A model generated the notes under the pieces. It saw only the letters and a list, made by a program, of their open reading frames with translations. It searched no databases and was not told the DNA's origin. A stretch of 64,000 bases of DNA from Diphasiastrum complanatum (lineage: Eukaryota > Streptophyta > Lycopodiopsida > Lycopodiales > Lycopodiaceae): contig CM055099.1 in NCBI GenBank assembly GCA_029204225.1, positions 43,975,546 through 44,039,545 of the forward strand, written 5' to 3'. Numbering within the stretch: position 1 is the first letter of the stretch; each line of letters starts with the position of its first letter. Positions 47,538 to 60,200 of the stretch are shown piece by piece. The position numbers and the translations under genes were made by a program.

Positions 47538-50520
47538 TCAATCACCTGTAGAAAGATGACTTTCATGTTCAAGTACATCAATGTGAATATCAGAAGGGGG
47601 TTCACCACTCTCATCAATTTTGTTTTGTTTCTCTTTTTCTTCCCATATCGCCCCTGCTTCTTGTACTACAGAGGCAAGTTCTTCAACATTTGTAATAGGC
47701 ATAGGAATATGACTTTCTTCTATTGAACTTGGAACCTCTAACAATCCTGCAAATTTTGCCACTGATGGATTTGTGTCTATGAGATTTGAACATGTTGGCT
47801 CCAAAGCTTTTGCTTTCATATCAGTCAATTCAATGGCAACTCCTTTTTGTTCCATTAGTAACCCTTCTTTCAAAGCAATTCCTCCACAGAAAAGATCTAC
47901 TACAAATTGATCTTCTCTACAAAATGCTTTTACGAGATGTTGAATAAAAATAGAATCATTAAGATTTTTCAGTAAATGAATTCCAACCATTTCATATGGT
48001 TGGTCTTCGATGTCGTCCTCTTCATCCGAAGTTATCGTTGAAGTGTCCGATGAAATGTCAAATGTCTCTGTTCTACTTAGAATTAAGTTGTTGTAGGTCA
48101 CAAATTTGGAATCTTTACTTTAAAAGATTACCACAACTGCTGTTGTGTAGGACTTTGCTGTAATTTTTCTGATTTTGATCTATAAACTCCTACCTCGTAA
48201 TGGAAAGTATATTCTAGTTCTTTTAATGCCATAACTAGATTTGAAATATATATAAAGTCCATAAACAATACCATGACTAGTTCATTAGTACCATTAAAAG
48301 TTTGGACATGAGAGATTGAAGCTTTGAAATAGTCCTTTGTCCATACTTTTGAAATCTCCTTATGTAGTTGTGTATCTAGAATGATCAATCCTATAGATAT
48401 AGGACCATCAACCTTTTTTGAAAATTTTGCATGTCTTTCAAATTGAAGGCCAGCTATACAAATTCTCCAAGGACTTTGATTTACTTCCGAATCTAAGCCT
48501 TTGAACTTCAAATACAAGCGGTGAACATTATTTTTGACTATTGTCAGCAGTGGAGGCGTAACTTTTGAACGATTCAATGCATCTTTTGACCATTCCTTCG
48601 ACCACATATACATCTTTGCATATTCTTCAGATTCAATGCCATACACGGCACTCAAATGGCTCCAAGTCGATTTGGCTAGTGTGAATTCTTGAAGGTAGGA
48701 TATGATTGCATCTTGCAATACTTTATCGCCTTTTATTTTTTTATATGCATCGTCCATATCTACCTTATCTTCAACACCTTTGCCTTTCTTTATTAGGACT
48801 TTTTTGGCCATGGTTTCAGCTTGTAAACCTCGCACCTGATCTGGATCTACTCCCTCAATACATCTAAACAATGTAGCACAGAGATTTACTATTTCTGGCA
48901 CTTCTTTTATCTGTCCAATTTTATCCTTTCCTTTTGTGGTATTTTTTTCTACAAAAGGCTCGAGATTTCCTCTAGTGTTTGGCAATTGTCCAGCAACATA
49001 CATCTCCATAATTTTCATCCAGTTGTCAAAAACACCATCGTCACAAGTGACCATGTGAATGTTGTGCTTTTGAAAACCTTTTTGCAATGTACACTCGGCA
49101 GTCTCCACAAAATCCTACAAGCGAGAAAGAATTATGCATTTACACAATTATTGAAAGTTTCAAAACACAAAGTAGTAATTAATAATTTGACAGCAATACA
49201 ATTACTTCCCATGATTTATTTGAAGTCTCAGTTCTTTTGATGCTAGCTTTAGGCTTTGCAGGCCTGTTGAAAGCTATCCATTGACCTCTTGCTTGTTTCA
49301 TTTGATCGATGAATGGCTCCTTTTGCATGACCTTTGCCACCATCAGGTTTGCATCCTTTGATATTAAAACCGAATCTTTGCTTGGACAATTAAATATTAT
49401 TCTAGATCTTCTATATTTGTAAATTTTTGCTGCATCTTTCAGTTTTTGATTTGACAAGCCCTACATCAATTTTGTAGCTTCTATTGAGTGTTGACCTGAT
49501 ATAACCTAATAACTGACCTTGTCTATTTGACTCGAAATTAAGTTTTGTAATGGTTCATGTGTCTTTGGATCAAATGGCATTACATCTGCAATAACAGCAC
49601 AAGGTTGAGGATGTGCACAAAATTCTTTTATCAACCACAATACATGGTCTTTTACCAATCCTCGATACACTCTGTGACTAGGAGCTTGAAAACATCTTGT
49701 CACATCAATGTTATAGGATGTGTCCATTCCAAATGGATAATATCCCTTCCATTTGTATAGGAGTTGCAAGACCTGCTCATTGTCAACACTCAACGAGTTT
49801 TCCATTTTTGAAACCATAGCATCTGCTTGTTGATTTAAGGGCATTATTTCCATAAATTTGGCACTATTTTTTTTTTTTTTTTCTGTTTGCTTAGATGTGG
49901 AACCTTGCTTTCTATTGTTTCTCTTTTCAATAGTTTTTTATTCTTGATTTTTCGTACGTTTTTTTCTTTTTCTTTTTTCTCCCTTTTGAACATCCGAACT
50001 CTTTTTGGAAAAAGATGTGACATTTGTCAATTCTCCCTTTACAATTAAAAATCCCTCAATAATTTGCATCATGTCCGTGATGCCAGCATCCTCAAGGTTA
50101 TCGAAACTCATTAAGTTCCACCCAAGATCCTTCATGGAGCCACGTTTGTCGTCCTTGCTTGATTGCATGTCTTTGAGACTAAATCCTTCAAAAGGTAATT
50201 TTTTCATCCTTGGAACTCTCTAGAACAACCCCAAGACATGGTGTTGCATATTTTCCTTCACTCTCTTTAACATTCCAAACTACTCCCATATCGCCGTACT
50301 CTTGATCTTTTGAACAGACATATAGATGAACATCTTCCATATGTATTCCTGATGTGTCGTATGTTTCCGTATACCAATTAATTGGTTTTTTTTCTTCTCC
50401 AATTGAATCAACCAAGTCGACCTCACCTGCTATGATCAGACTTGGTTGAGTGTACCTAGCCTTCTTACGCACAGTGATTCCATGATAGTATCAAGTGAAA
50501 AAACTTGCTTGTCCTCAGCC
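47538..50520 (-). pseudogene. ParB-like domain plus DNA methyltransferase-like gene, intron-containing, broken
   Basis: Minus-strand frames from an ATG at about 50520 line up as one decayed gene. The N-terminal part (50472-50188 and 50207-49938) ends in a Lys-rich linker. The next part (49853-49179) contains VISGQHSIEATKLM at about 49500-49460, like the ParB-type GQHR-EA motif. A 91-bp GT-AG intron (49115-49205) joins SNKSWE in phase to DFVETAEC. The following 320 residues end in LIILDTQL, KDYFKASISHVQTF and VMALKELEYTF, resembling the region around motif IV of beta-class DNA methyltransferases, where D/N-PP-Y/W is expected. FVVDLFCGG (about 47903-47880) with VAIEL resembles the C-terminal AdoMet-binding motif I. 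Three stops and at least three frameshifts mark it as a pseudogene. Confidence 0.6.
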
Positions 50521-52276
50521 ATTGTACCTACATGCAAAATTCACAATATCTGAAATTTGTAATTACAATAGTAGTATATAGTATCAATAAATAGCTTAAA
50601 TTCATACACAAGTTATGCACAAAATTAAGTTCTAACATAAATTACACAATATGAAATTAGTAGAAAACATTATGACCATTTGATTTAGGACTAGCAATTT
50701 GCAGGGGAGCCAAGGTGTGCTCGAAGTCAAGGTCGAGCAGACACTTATAAATACATTTAAAAAGTAGTGTGTTTAGAGTATAAAGTAGTAGGTGCAACAA
50801 TAGTCAAGTTACAATGGTTTGGATAATCCAATTGTAGTAGGAGCGACCTCGAACCCATGCTTAAGCATAGATCAAAAAATATGGGATTTAAAAAAAAATC
50901 ATGGCCATCTAATGCTTGAAGACAATTTCACAGTGTTGACAAATCCTAATGTGAGTTGTGATAACAAGGCAATATATGCCCAAATTTACAACCAACCATG
51001 GTAACCAAAAATGTTGAGAATAGCATTATGAAAGTATGGAATTGTAAGAGTAGCAATTTATGGCATCAAGGAGTATGCAATTATATGTATGAAGAAATAG
51101 TGGCACTTTGATCATACTAAGTTCAAGCATATAGTCGATAATATTACCTTGTGATATTATCAAAAGCAACAAAAAGTGGTATGCAATGCTTGCAAGCAAC
51201 CTTGTGATCCAATACAAGGTTGATAATGAGATTTTAGAATGGTTGGTGCGGTAATAATATATTGTTTCAAATAGTAGGATCAAATTTTGTAGATTATCAC
51301 ACAGTGATGGTAGAGTTTTGCTCAAACTTTAGTTCGAGCATAGAGTCTATACTATGAAACGCACAATGAACATTTGATATTTGAAGATAATTTTATCAAG
51401 TTGACAGAACATAATGCAAGGTTTATTTACAAGACAACGTATTTTGCAAGTCATAAGTCATGGTCAAGTTCAACAACTTGGTTTGTGAAGAGCATTTTTA
51501 GTGTATTGTATATTGGCAAATTGACATAAAGTTGCATTTTTGGATTTTTTTGTACATCCTAAAATGTTGTTTTTTCCACCCCAACACACTGTTTGGCAAC
51601 ATTCCGATCCAAAACGCTCCCTGATCCCTAAACCATTATGAAACTTGCATCTAATATCCCTAAATCGTTTTGGAACTTGCATCTACGACTACTCTACTTT
51701 CAGAACCTTAAAATTAAGAGGAGGGGGGAGAGTTAACAGTCATGTTTTGGGAAGTTCCTTAGGCCCAGGTTGACAATGGAAAGAGTTGACCATATTATTT
51801 GGGCAGTTGGGGCATCGATCATTTATATTAATAATGAGCCAGTTTCCATTCCAATTCTTACAAATTCTACCATTTAGTCTAGCGTGGTTGTTCACTTCAA
51901 CAACTATTACAGGATTTTCATATTGTATTCATTTTATCAACACATTTACATTTCATTCAAGGTTAATCGTACATTCGATTAATACTTGAGTTGTTTTAGG
52001 GTTAGCTTTATTATGGACTTCAATTAGCAAAACTACATTGCAGAGGGCAGTGGGCCTATTGATGACAACACTTGGAAACTCAAGGTTTAGGGTTTAGTAC
52101 TCTTTCATTAATAGAATCTTGTGATGGGATTCTTCGTGAAAAGCAACTACTAAGCAAAATTGGGAGGCTGAAAATCACAACTACACCTTTTATCAGAATG
52201 GCACAAAATTTCCTTCATGCAAGCCAGAAAGACATGAATCGGACACCAGAAGCAACGGTTTCAAGCAAAATTGTGC
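50521..52276. other. No supported gene
   Basis: AT-rich sequence upstream of the methyltransferase-like gene (minus orientation), so it may hold its former promoter. ORFs are short and motif-free. Confidence 0.5.
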
Positions 52277-52882
52277 ACTTCCAACGTTTTGGACGTCAAC
52301 GACTCAATCCGACCAGTTCCTAAAGCTTGTTTGGGTCTAGACTTTGGACGTGCATTCCAGATTCTGTACTTGTCCGTATAGGGACGTGGATTTGTCTTGA
52401 AGTTCCCCACTGGCCGAAAGAGAAAGCCCCAAAAACCAACTCCGTTAGAAGGCATTGGACCCATAGACCGGAGAGTCGAAACTTGACCCATTTGCTATGC
52501 CTTAATAGAGTTCTTTGTGGCCCATTTGGCATTTCTTCGCAAACGAGGCCGTAAATGAGTGACAATGGGTCTGTTCGGTTTGTATCGGATTCATGAACCT
52601 ATGACCACCCCCCGTCCAACGTTCCGAACGTCAACGACTCATTCCGACCAGTTCCTGATCCATATCGTCCCACTTTCCCTAAATCTTTTTTGGGCCTGGA
52701 CTTTGGACGGGCGTTCTAGATTTCGTAGTTGGCCGTTGATAGACCGGTTTGTCATTGTGGATTCGTCTTGACGTTCCCCACTGGCTGAAACAGAAAGCCG
52801 CAAAAATCGATTCTGTTGGAAGGTATTGGACCCATCGACCAAAGAGTCACAACTTGACCCATTTGCTATGCCCTAATAGAAT
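52277..52882 (+). repeat. Satellite block 1, forward orientation
   Basis: About one and a half copies of a unit with landmarks GACCAGTTCCTGGTCC, GACTTTGGACGGGCGTTC, CTTGACGTTCCCCACTGGCC and CCCATTTGCTATGCCCTAAT. The first copy lacks roughly 30 bp after GACCAGTTCCT. The composition is clearly more GC-rich than the surrounding DNA. Confidence 0.9.
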
Positions 52883-54018
52883 ATGGGGGTGGTCACAGGT
52901 TCATGAATCCGCGAACCGAACGGACCCGTTGTCGCTCATGTCTGGTCTCGTTTGCCAAGAAACACCCTGTGGGCCACAAAAAAGTCTATTAGGGCATAAC
53001 AAATGGCTTAAGTTGCGACTCTCCAGTCGATGGGTCCAATACCTTCGAATGGACTCGGTCTGTGCGACTTTCTGTTTCGACCAGTGAGGAACGTCAAGAC
53101 AAATCCATAGTAACAAACCGGTCTCTCAATGGCCAAGTAAGAAATCTGGAACGCCCGTCCAAAGTCCAGGCCCAAACAAGATTTAGAGAAAGTGGGACGA
53201 TATGGACTAGAAATTGATCGAAATGACCTGTTGACATTCGGAACGTCAGACGGGGGTGGTCACAAATTTGTGAATCCAATACAAACCGAACGGACCCATT
53301 GTTGACCATTTCTGGCCTCGTTTGCCAAGAAACGCCCTGTGGGCCACAAAGAAGTCTATTAGGGCATAACAACTGGGTCAAGTTGCGACTCTCCACTCGA
53401 TGGGTCCAGTACCTTTGAATGGAATTGGTTTTTGCGGCTTTCTGTTTCGGCCAGTGGGGAAAGTCAATACGAATCCACTGTGACAAACCGGTCTCCCAAT
53501 GGCCAAGTACGGAATCTGGAACGCCCGTCCAAAGTCCAGGCCCAAACAAGATTTAGGGAAAGTGGGATGACGGTATGGACCAGGAACTGGTCGGAATTAG
53601 TTGTTGACATTCGGAGAGTCGGACTGGGGGCGGTCACAGGTTCGTGAATCCGATATGAGCCAAATGGACCCATGGTCGCTCATTTTTGGCCTCGGTTGCC
53701 AAGAAGCGCCCTGTGGGCCACAAAGAACTTAATTAGGGCATAACAAATGGGTCAAGTTGCGACTCTCCGGTCGATGGGTCCAATACCTTTGAACGGAATC
53801 TATTTTTGCGGCTTTCTATTTCGGCCAGTGGAGAACGTCAAGACGATTCCACAGTAACAAACCAGTCTCTCAACGACCAAGTACGGAATCTGGAACGCCC
53901 GTCCAAAGTCCAGGCCCAAACAAGATTTAGGGAAAGTGGGACGGTATGGACCAGGAACTGGTCGGAATGAGACGTTGACGTTTGGAACGTCGGATGGGGG
54001 GTGGTCACAGGTTTGTGA
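52883..54018 (-). repeat. Satellite block 2, inverted, about three units
   Basis: The same landmarks appear as reverse complements, with a spacing of about 372-374 bp (the GACCAGTTCC complement recurs near 53203, 53577 and 53949). The edges are sharp at about 52882 and 54018. Confidence 0.9.
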
Positions 54019-54738
54019 AGGTATTGGACCCATCGACCGGAGAGTCGCAACTTGACCCATTTGCTATGCCCTAATAGAGTTCTTTGTGGCCCACAGGGCA
54101 TTTCTTGGCAAACAAGGCTGGAAATGAGCGACAACCGGTTCGTTTGATTAGTATCAAATTCAATAAGCTGTGACCATCCGTTGTCCGACATTCCGGACGT
54201 CAACGGCTCAGTCCGACTAGTTTCTGGTCCATACTGACCCACTTTCTCTAAAGCCTGTTTGGGTTTGGGCGTTTGAGATTCTGAACTTGTCCGTTTAGGG
54301 ACAGGTTTGATACTGTGGATTCGTCTTGACGTTCCCCACTGGCCAAAACAGAAAGCCGCAAAAACCGACTCCGTTCGAAGGTATTGGACCCATAGACCGG
54401 AGAGTCAAAAACTTGACCCATTTGCTATGCCCTAATAGAGTTCTTTGTGGCCCACTGGGCGTTTCTTCGCAAACGAGGCAGGAAATGACCGACAACGGGT
54501 CCGTTCGGTTTGTATCGGGTTCATGAATCTCTGTGACCACCCCCCGTCCGACGTTCCGAAAGTCAACGACTCATTCCGACCAGTTCCTGGTCCGTATCGT
54601 CCCACATTCCCTAAAATTTTTTTTGGGCCTGGTCTTTGGACGGGCATTCCAGACTCCGTACTTGGCCGATGAGAGGTCTGTTTGTTATTGTGGATTCGTC
54701 TTGACGTTCCCCACTGATCGAAATAGAACTCCGCGAAA
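54017..54738 (+). repeat. Satellite block 3, forward orientation
   Basis: Roughly two units in forward orientation (spacing 371 bp between 54217 and 54588). The block breaks off inside a unit at about 54738. Confidence 0.9.
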
Positions 54739-55335
54739 TTCTCTATGTATATCATCTGCCTTTCTCACTATGTTTCTATACACTATTTGATTTGCAAAGC
54801 CTTCTATGCATTAAAAATGTTTTAAGTAACTATAAACTCGTTAACAATACAAGACTACTAAATTAACCATAAATAGAGGGTTTTTCTATTACAAAAGTCA
54901 CACTTGCTCAAAAATGATGGCCACATTAGCTAGGCGATTGTATTTTGAGTGGCTGGTAAAAAATGCAAATTTTGTCACTCAGGGCAAAAATTGATACCTT
55001 GTATTGCAGATATCTTAAGCAAGCATAGAAAAGCACCCCAACACACTCGAACCTTGTGTGTGATCTTTTAGATTTGCACCATCTATCACATATGTGTTTT
55101 AAACTTGTGATTAGGGACCCTTAACAAAAAAACATAGTGAAGATCCACAAGTGAGTCAATGGGTCAAGTTTTTTCTGAATTCTAACCTTTTTATTTTGGC
55201 CTTGATTTTTCAATTCTCCTAGCAAGAGAATGACTTTACGGTAGCCTGCCTGCCACGTTCCAATAACATTTCAACTTATGATATTTTACACGTAACTAGT
55301 AGCGACAGATGCCAAATATCGATGTTTAAAGTTGA
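54739..55335. other. Unrelated 0.6-kb segment inside the satellite
   Basis: AT-rich sequence without satellite landmarks, ORFs or visible terminal repeats. The satellite resumes at a different point of the unit, so about 120 bp of unit sequence is missing and a simple insertion does not fully explain it. Confidence 0.7.
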
Positions 55336-56361
55336 ACTGGCAAACGAGGCCGAAAATGAGCAACAACCGGTCCGTTTGGTTAGTATCAGATTCAAGAACC
55401 TGTGACCACCCTCCATCCAACGCTCCGAACGTCAACGGCTGATTCTGACCAGTTCCTGGTCCATACCGACCCACCTTCTCTAAAGCTTGCTTGGGCTTGG
55501 ACTTTAGACGGGCGTTCCAGATTTCGTACTTGTCCATTTAGGGACCGGTTTGTTATTGTGCATTCGTCTGGATGTTCCCCATTAGCCGAAACAAAAAGCC
55601 GCAAAAACTGACTCCGTTCGAAGGTACTAGACCCATCGACCAGAGAGTCGCAACTTGGCCCATTTGCTATGCCCTAATAGAGTTCTTTGTGGCCCACATG
55701 GCGTTTCTTGGCAAACGAGGCCAGAAATGAGTGACAACGGGTCCGTTTGGTTCGTATCAGATTCACAAACTTGTGACAATTTCCCGTCTGATGTTCCGGA
55801 CGTCAACGACTCATTCCAACTAGTTCCTGGTCCATAGCCTCCCACTTTCCCTAAATCTTGTTTGGGTGTGGACTTTGGACGGGTGTTCTAGATTTCGTAC
55901 TTGGCCGTTGAGAGACCGGTGTGTTACTGTGGATTCGTCTTGACGTTCCCCACTGGCCGAAACATAAAGCCCCAAAAAACTGACTCCGTTCGAAGGTATT
56001 GGACCCATCGACTAGAGAGTCGCAACTTCACCCATTTGCTATGCCCTAATAGCTGTCTTTGTGGCCCACAGGGCGTCTCTTGGCAAACGAGGCTAGAAAT
56101 GAGCGACAACGGGTCCGTTTGGTTCGTATCGGATTCACGAACCTGTGACAATTTCCCGTCTCACATTCTGGACGTCGAGGACTAATTTGGACCAGTTTTT
56201 GGTCTATACAGTCCCACTATTTCCTTGCTCAATACATTCCCACTATCTGTAAAGCTTGTCGGGGCCTGGACTTTCCATGGGCATTGCAGACACCGTGCTT
56301 GGCTGTTCAGAGGCCGGTTTGTTACAGCGGATTTCCCCTTAATGTTTCCCATTGGCTAAAA
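55336..56361 (+). repeat. Satellite block 4, forward orientation
   Basis: About 2.8 units with landmark spacing of 372 and 371 bp (near 55448, 55820 and 56191). The last unit is the most diverged, as expected at an array edge. Confidence 0.9.
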
Positions 56362-56950
56362 TAATGCTATTGATGTCCTTCAATGGTTCCAGGTTAGGGT
56401 CCTTCAATCGTTCCTCGGTGTATGGGAGGAATCATGGTTATTTGCATACCAAAAAATGGAGAAACTTGACAAATAGAAGAATTATAGCTGCAAGCTTGTT
56501 TGCATTATTGTCATAGTGAAATCTAGACATTTCACGTCAATGGGCATCAAGAGTTGCAGCTGTAGTTCCTATACTTTAAGAGGTATTGTATTGTAAGGCA
56601 AGTAGCCTTGAGGATACAAGAACACAGGATTTATTAGATGTGGATCTCAGGCAAATGCTTCTTTAGTTCGAGAGTGGGAATGGGCTAGTTTTTTTTTTTT
56701 CTCAACCGCCTTCAAAAAGTTGTCTCAAATCAAAAGAAGAGGGAAGGGTGGCTAAAGTGTAATATTTTTGGAAAACACTTAGCTTCGCAATCAATAAAAC
56801 TGATGACTCAAAATTAAGGAAATTTCACTATTGTTTCATTTTTTTATTGTTTAGGAAAAGGCCAAAACCCAAAAAAAAAAAAAAACTAAAATTTGTTGGT
56901 TCAAAACAGAATGCAAACCCAACACATGCTAAAATGTTCATAACAATGTT
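56362..56950. other. No supported gene
   Basis: AT-rich spacer with several A- and T-runs; nothing else recognised. Confidence 0.5.
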
Positions 56951-57210
56951 ACCCATTCCAAAGGTTTTTTTGTAAGAACGAGTACTTTTTCAATGTGGAA
57001 TAAAAAGCCAATTCATACCGGCCCGCACTCCACAAGTGATACCCATTCCAAATGTTTTTCTTATTGAATAGGTATAGTTTGAATGTGGAATCAAAAGCCA
57101 ATTCACACAGGCCTACACTCAACAGATGATACCCATTCCAAAGGTTTTCCTTAGGAACGGATATTGTTTCAATGTTGAACCAAAATCCAATTACACAAGT
57201 CGATATTCAA
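56951..57210. repeat. Three tandem copies of a 90-bp repeat
   Basis: Copies start at 56951, 57041 and 57131, each with ACCCATTCCAAA, a T-rich run, then CAATGTGGAA or similar and CCAATT. They are imperfect; the third is the most diverged. Confidence 0.85.
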
Positions 57211-60200
57211 AGCCAAAACCGTTTCCAACCATAGGTAGTCATATTCTCCCTCATAAAAGGTCACAAGATCCTTTTTGTGTGGCTTTCACCATTCAGATCC
57301 CCTACTTAATTTGATTCTCCATCTATTTGAAAGCTATCCAAGTTCATGTTTTTTTCAAGAGCTAGAATCTTGAGGAGTGAACTGCAACAATTCAAGTTTT
57401 CACTCGGTTATTTTTTTCTTGAGAATACTTTTCACAATTTAATTGCTTTTTAGGTGAGTCATGAACATGGGAAGCCATCCCACGATCTTTGCTTTTATTA
57501 CCTTCTTTATTATAGTGATGACACTCTTCAATTACAACTTAGAACTTCCATATTCCTATGTTTCAAACAACAAACTAATGCTTGAATTCTTTGCAATTCT
57601 ATTAGTTTCAATGCCCTTGTTCAATATTATGCTTTTTATAGTGTCATAGGCTGTGCCTTACTATCCCTTATCCTGGAATCCCTTCCAAAAAGCCTTGCCT
57701 CCTCTCATTGCTATCAATTCACTTTGTGGTCTCCTTTGTTTGACCTTCTCGTACTTCGTTTGTTATCAGGGTGTCATATTTTCTTTGATCAAGATTCTGG
57801 TGCAATGAAGCTTTGGTTTTGAAGATGAAACTTGGACTAAGCTTTAGGTTGAGATAGGTTAGAAGCAACAACGTATGTGAGAAAGAAAGAAAGAAAGAGA
57901 GACTTTTATAATGTCTTTCAATGCTAAAAAAGGCACATAAGGTCAAGTAAGTACACCTCGAGTATGATATATTCTAGAAAGGAGCATATAAATGTTTCTA
58001 AAAACAAAGCAACTACTGGATCAAAACACTAAAGTAGAAAAACTAGTAAGATTCTTATTTTACTCTCATAAATGATATATTTGGAAGATGATAATATGAA
58101 ATACAATTTAAATAGAGTACACCAACTATGTGGAGCTATGTAATAGTTATCATATCGTAATGGATAGATGATAATGCAAGTATTGAAGAGGAAACAATGT
58201 CTCAGCTTCAAGTTCTTCTCTAGAGCATCTCCTCGAGAAGGAGGTAATCTGTGTCTAGGGGATCTTGGTGTTCATATTTTCTGACACATATCTCTACAAT
58301 GCAATAACATCTTGCATAGCATTAGAGCCACACATCTGGGGTCTACATATAAAATCAGTGAGCAAAGTGTGGCTAGAGAAGAATGGAAAAGACAATGGTA
58401 GTATACCCTGATCTCTTAATAAACAAGGCATTTAAACAAGAAATGACTCCACCTCCACCAACGTGCATAAAAGGCAAAGCTTGCTCATGTGAGGATTCAA
58501 AGTGACTAGTCTCCACAAACTTGTAATTGAACCAAAGTAAACTGGATGCAATGTTAAAGTCTATAAGACTAACCAAGAAGCATGACCCTTTTGCAATCTA
58601 GTTGTGGTGGCCTATCTCATTTTGAAAATTGGCCCAATGAAGGATGTCCCCTAATTGGTACAAGAGGATACCACCTCTAGTGATTGTCCACCTACAGTAA
58701 ACACCCGTCGACACATAAAGATCCTAGAGTTATTAAAACCCATAAAATCTGGATTCTCTTGATATGCACAATCAAACCTAAGATATCTCCAAACACTTGT
58801 AACATATCCAAATGTTGTTGTAACCCCTCACCCAAAGAAAGGGTAATTTCACATAGGAATGTACGTGATTTGAACAAAAAAGAAATGGTAATTTTACGTA
58901 GGATTAGTGATGCGCCTTTGATATGTATGTCTGACTTGAGAATGCATCTGCCAGCAAAGAGAATACTTTCTTCACTAGAATCCAAGTTTGAAGAACTCAA
59001 AAGTACAAAGATAGGTTCCATGGGAATGAACATTCAGTTCCTAAGGAATGGGTATGTTCCTTCATTCCTTGAGTAGAAATGAAGCCTCCAACTAGTGTGG
59101 CAGGCATCCAGCCTCGATTTTGCTAAGAACTATTGCACCGATTATCAAAAGTTGGCAAAAATTAGGGCCTCAATTCTAATTCTTATAAAAACTCTTTAGA
59201 TCATTCAGAGTTATCAACTCAAACGGTTAGAAGCAAAACACCATTCCGAACCGAGACGTTGGACGCGTTGAGGATCTGAGACGAGCTTTATGTCGTAGCA
59301 GGGATTTATGATTTCATGAAACCGTTTTTTAGGTGCCATAGGAAGGGTACAAATAATGGTTGTGCCTCATTTAAAATGCTTATGCCATCATGTATGATGG
59401 GCATTGGGTGTATATGATCAGTGCTTGTAGAAGACTTTCAAACTAATCTTCCAATAAACATGCAAAACAATAATGGAATTAGTGAAAGGTCAAACAAAAG
59501 TTATAAAGCCTGAAATTTAAAACCAAATCCCCTCATCTAAAACCCCTCAACTATAAATCCAAACTCTTATGTATAAATTATAAATAAACCCTTCAACATT
59601 TTCAAAATGGTACGTACGAAATGGCCCTGTTTTGAAACATCAAATGCACATTCGAAACAACTATACAAATTTATGAATTTTTTTTTGTATTTCAAGCACT
59701 AGCTATGGATTATCTCTTATGTACTATAGTTAAGACGAATTGTGATTCATGTAGATTGTAAATTGTAATATGTATTTCCATTTTCTAGCTTTGGTAAGTT
59801 GTAATCAATCACATCAACTACGTGTGAACTTTGAAACACCCAACATTGTGAACTTTCAACTTAGTCTTGTATGGAATATAGTAGTATGGACATTGGAGAT
59901 AGAAATTGGATGTATCTATTTAGTGCTAGTCTTATTTTGACATTTCTAAATCCCAAAAAACTCATAAAAATACATTTTCAAAAAAAAAAAATTCCTTTTC
60001 GAATTTTAACCTCTCGTTTCAAACAAGTTTCAAACGCATTTTGAAACGACGTACAAAACAAGTTTCAAAAACATTGATTCCCTCTAAATTTGAATCCTAA
60101 ACCAAGGAAACCTAAAAACCGTAGTTCAAACTCCTGAATTGGGCCAATCTAAATAGTCAATTTGAACCTAGTCATCATAGTCCATTATATCAAGATTCAA

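Noticed and set aside
52261-56185. About twenty ORFs of 60-150 codons on both strands
   Set aside because: They repeat with the satellite unit, whose length is a multiple of three; none has a domain.
56951-57210. CRISPR-like array
   Set aside because: Repeats are directly adjacent 90-mers without unique spacers, in a plant-like context.
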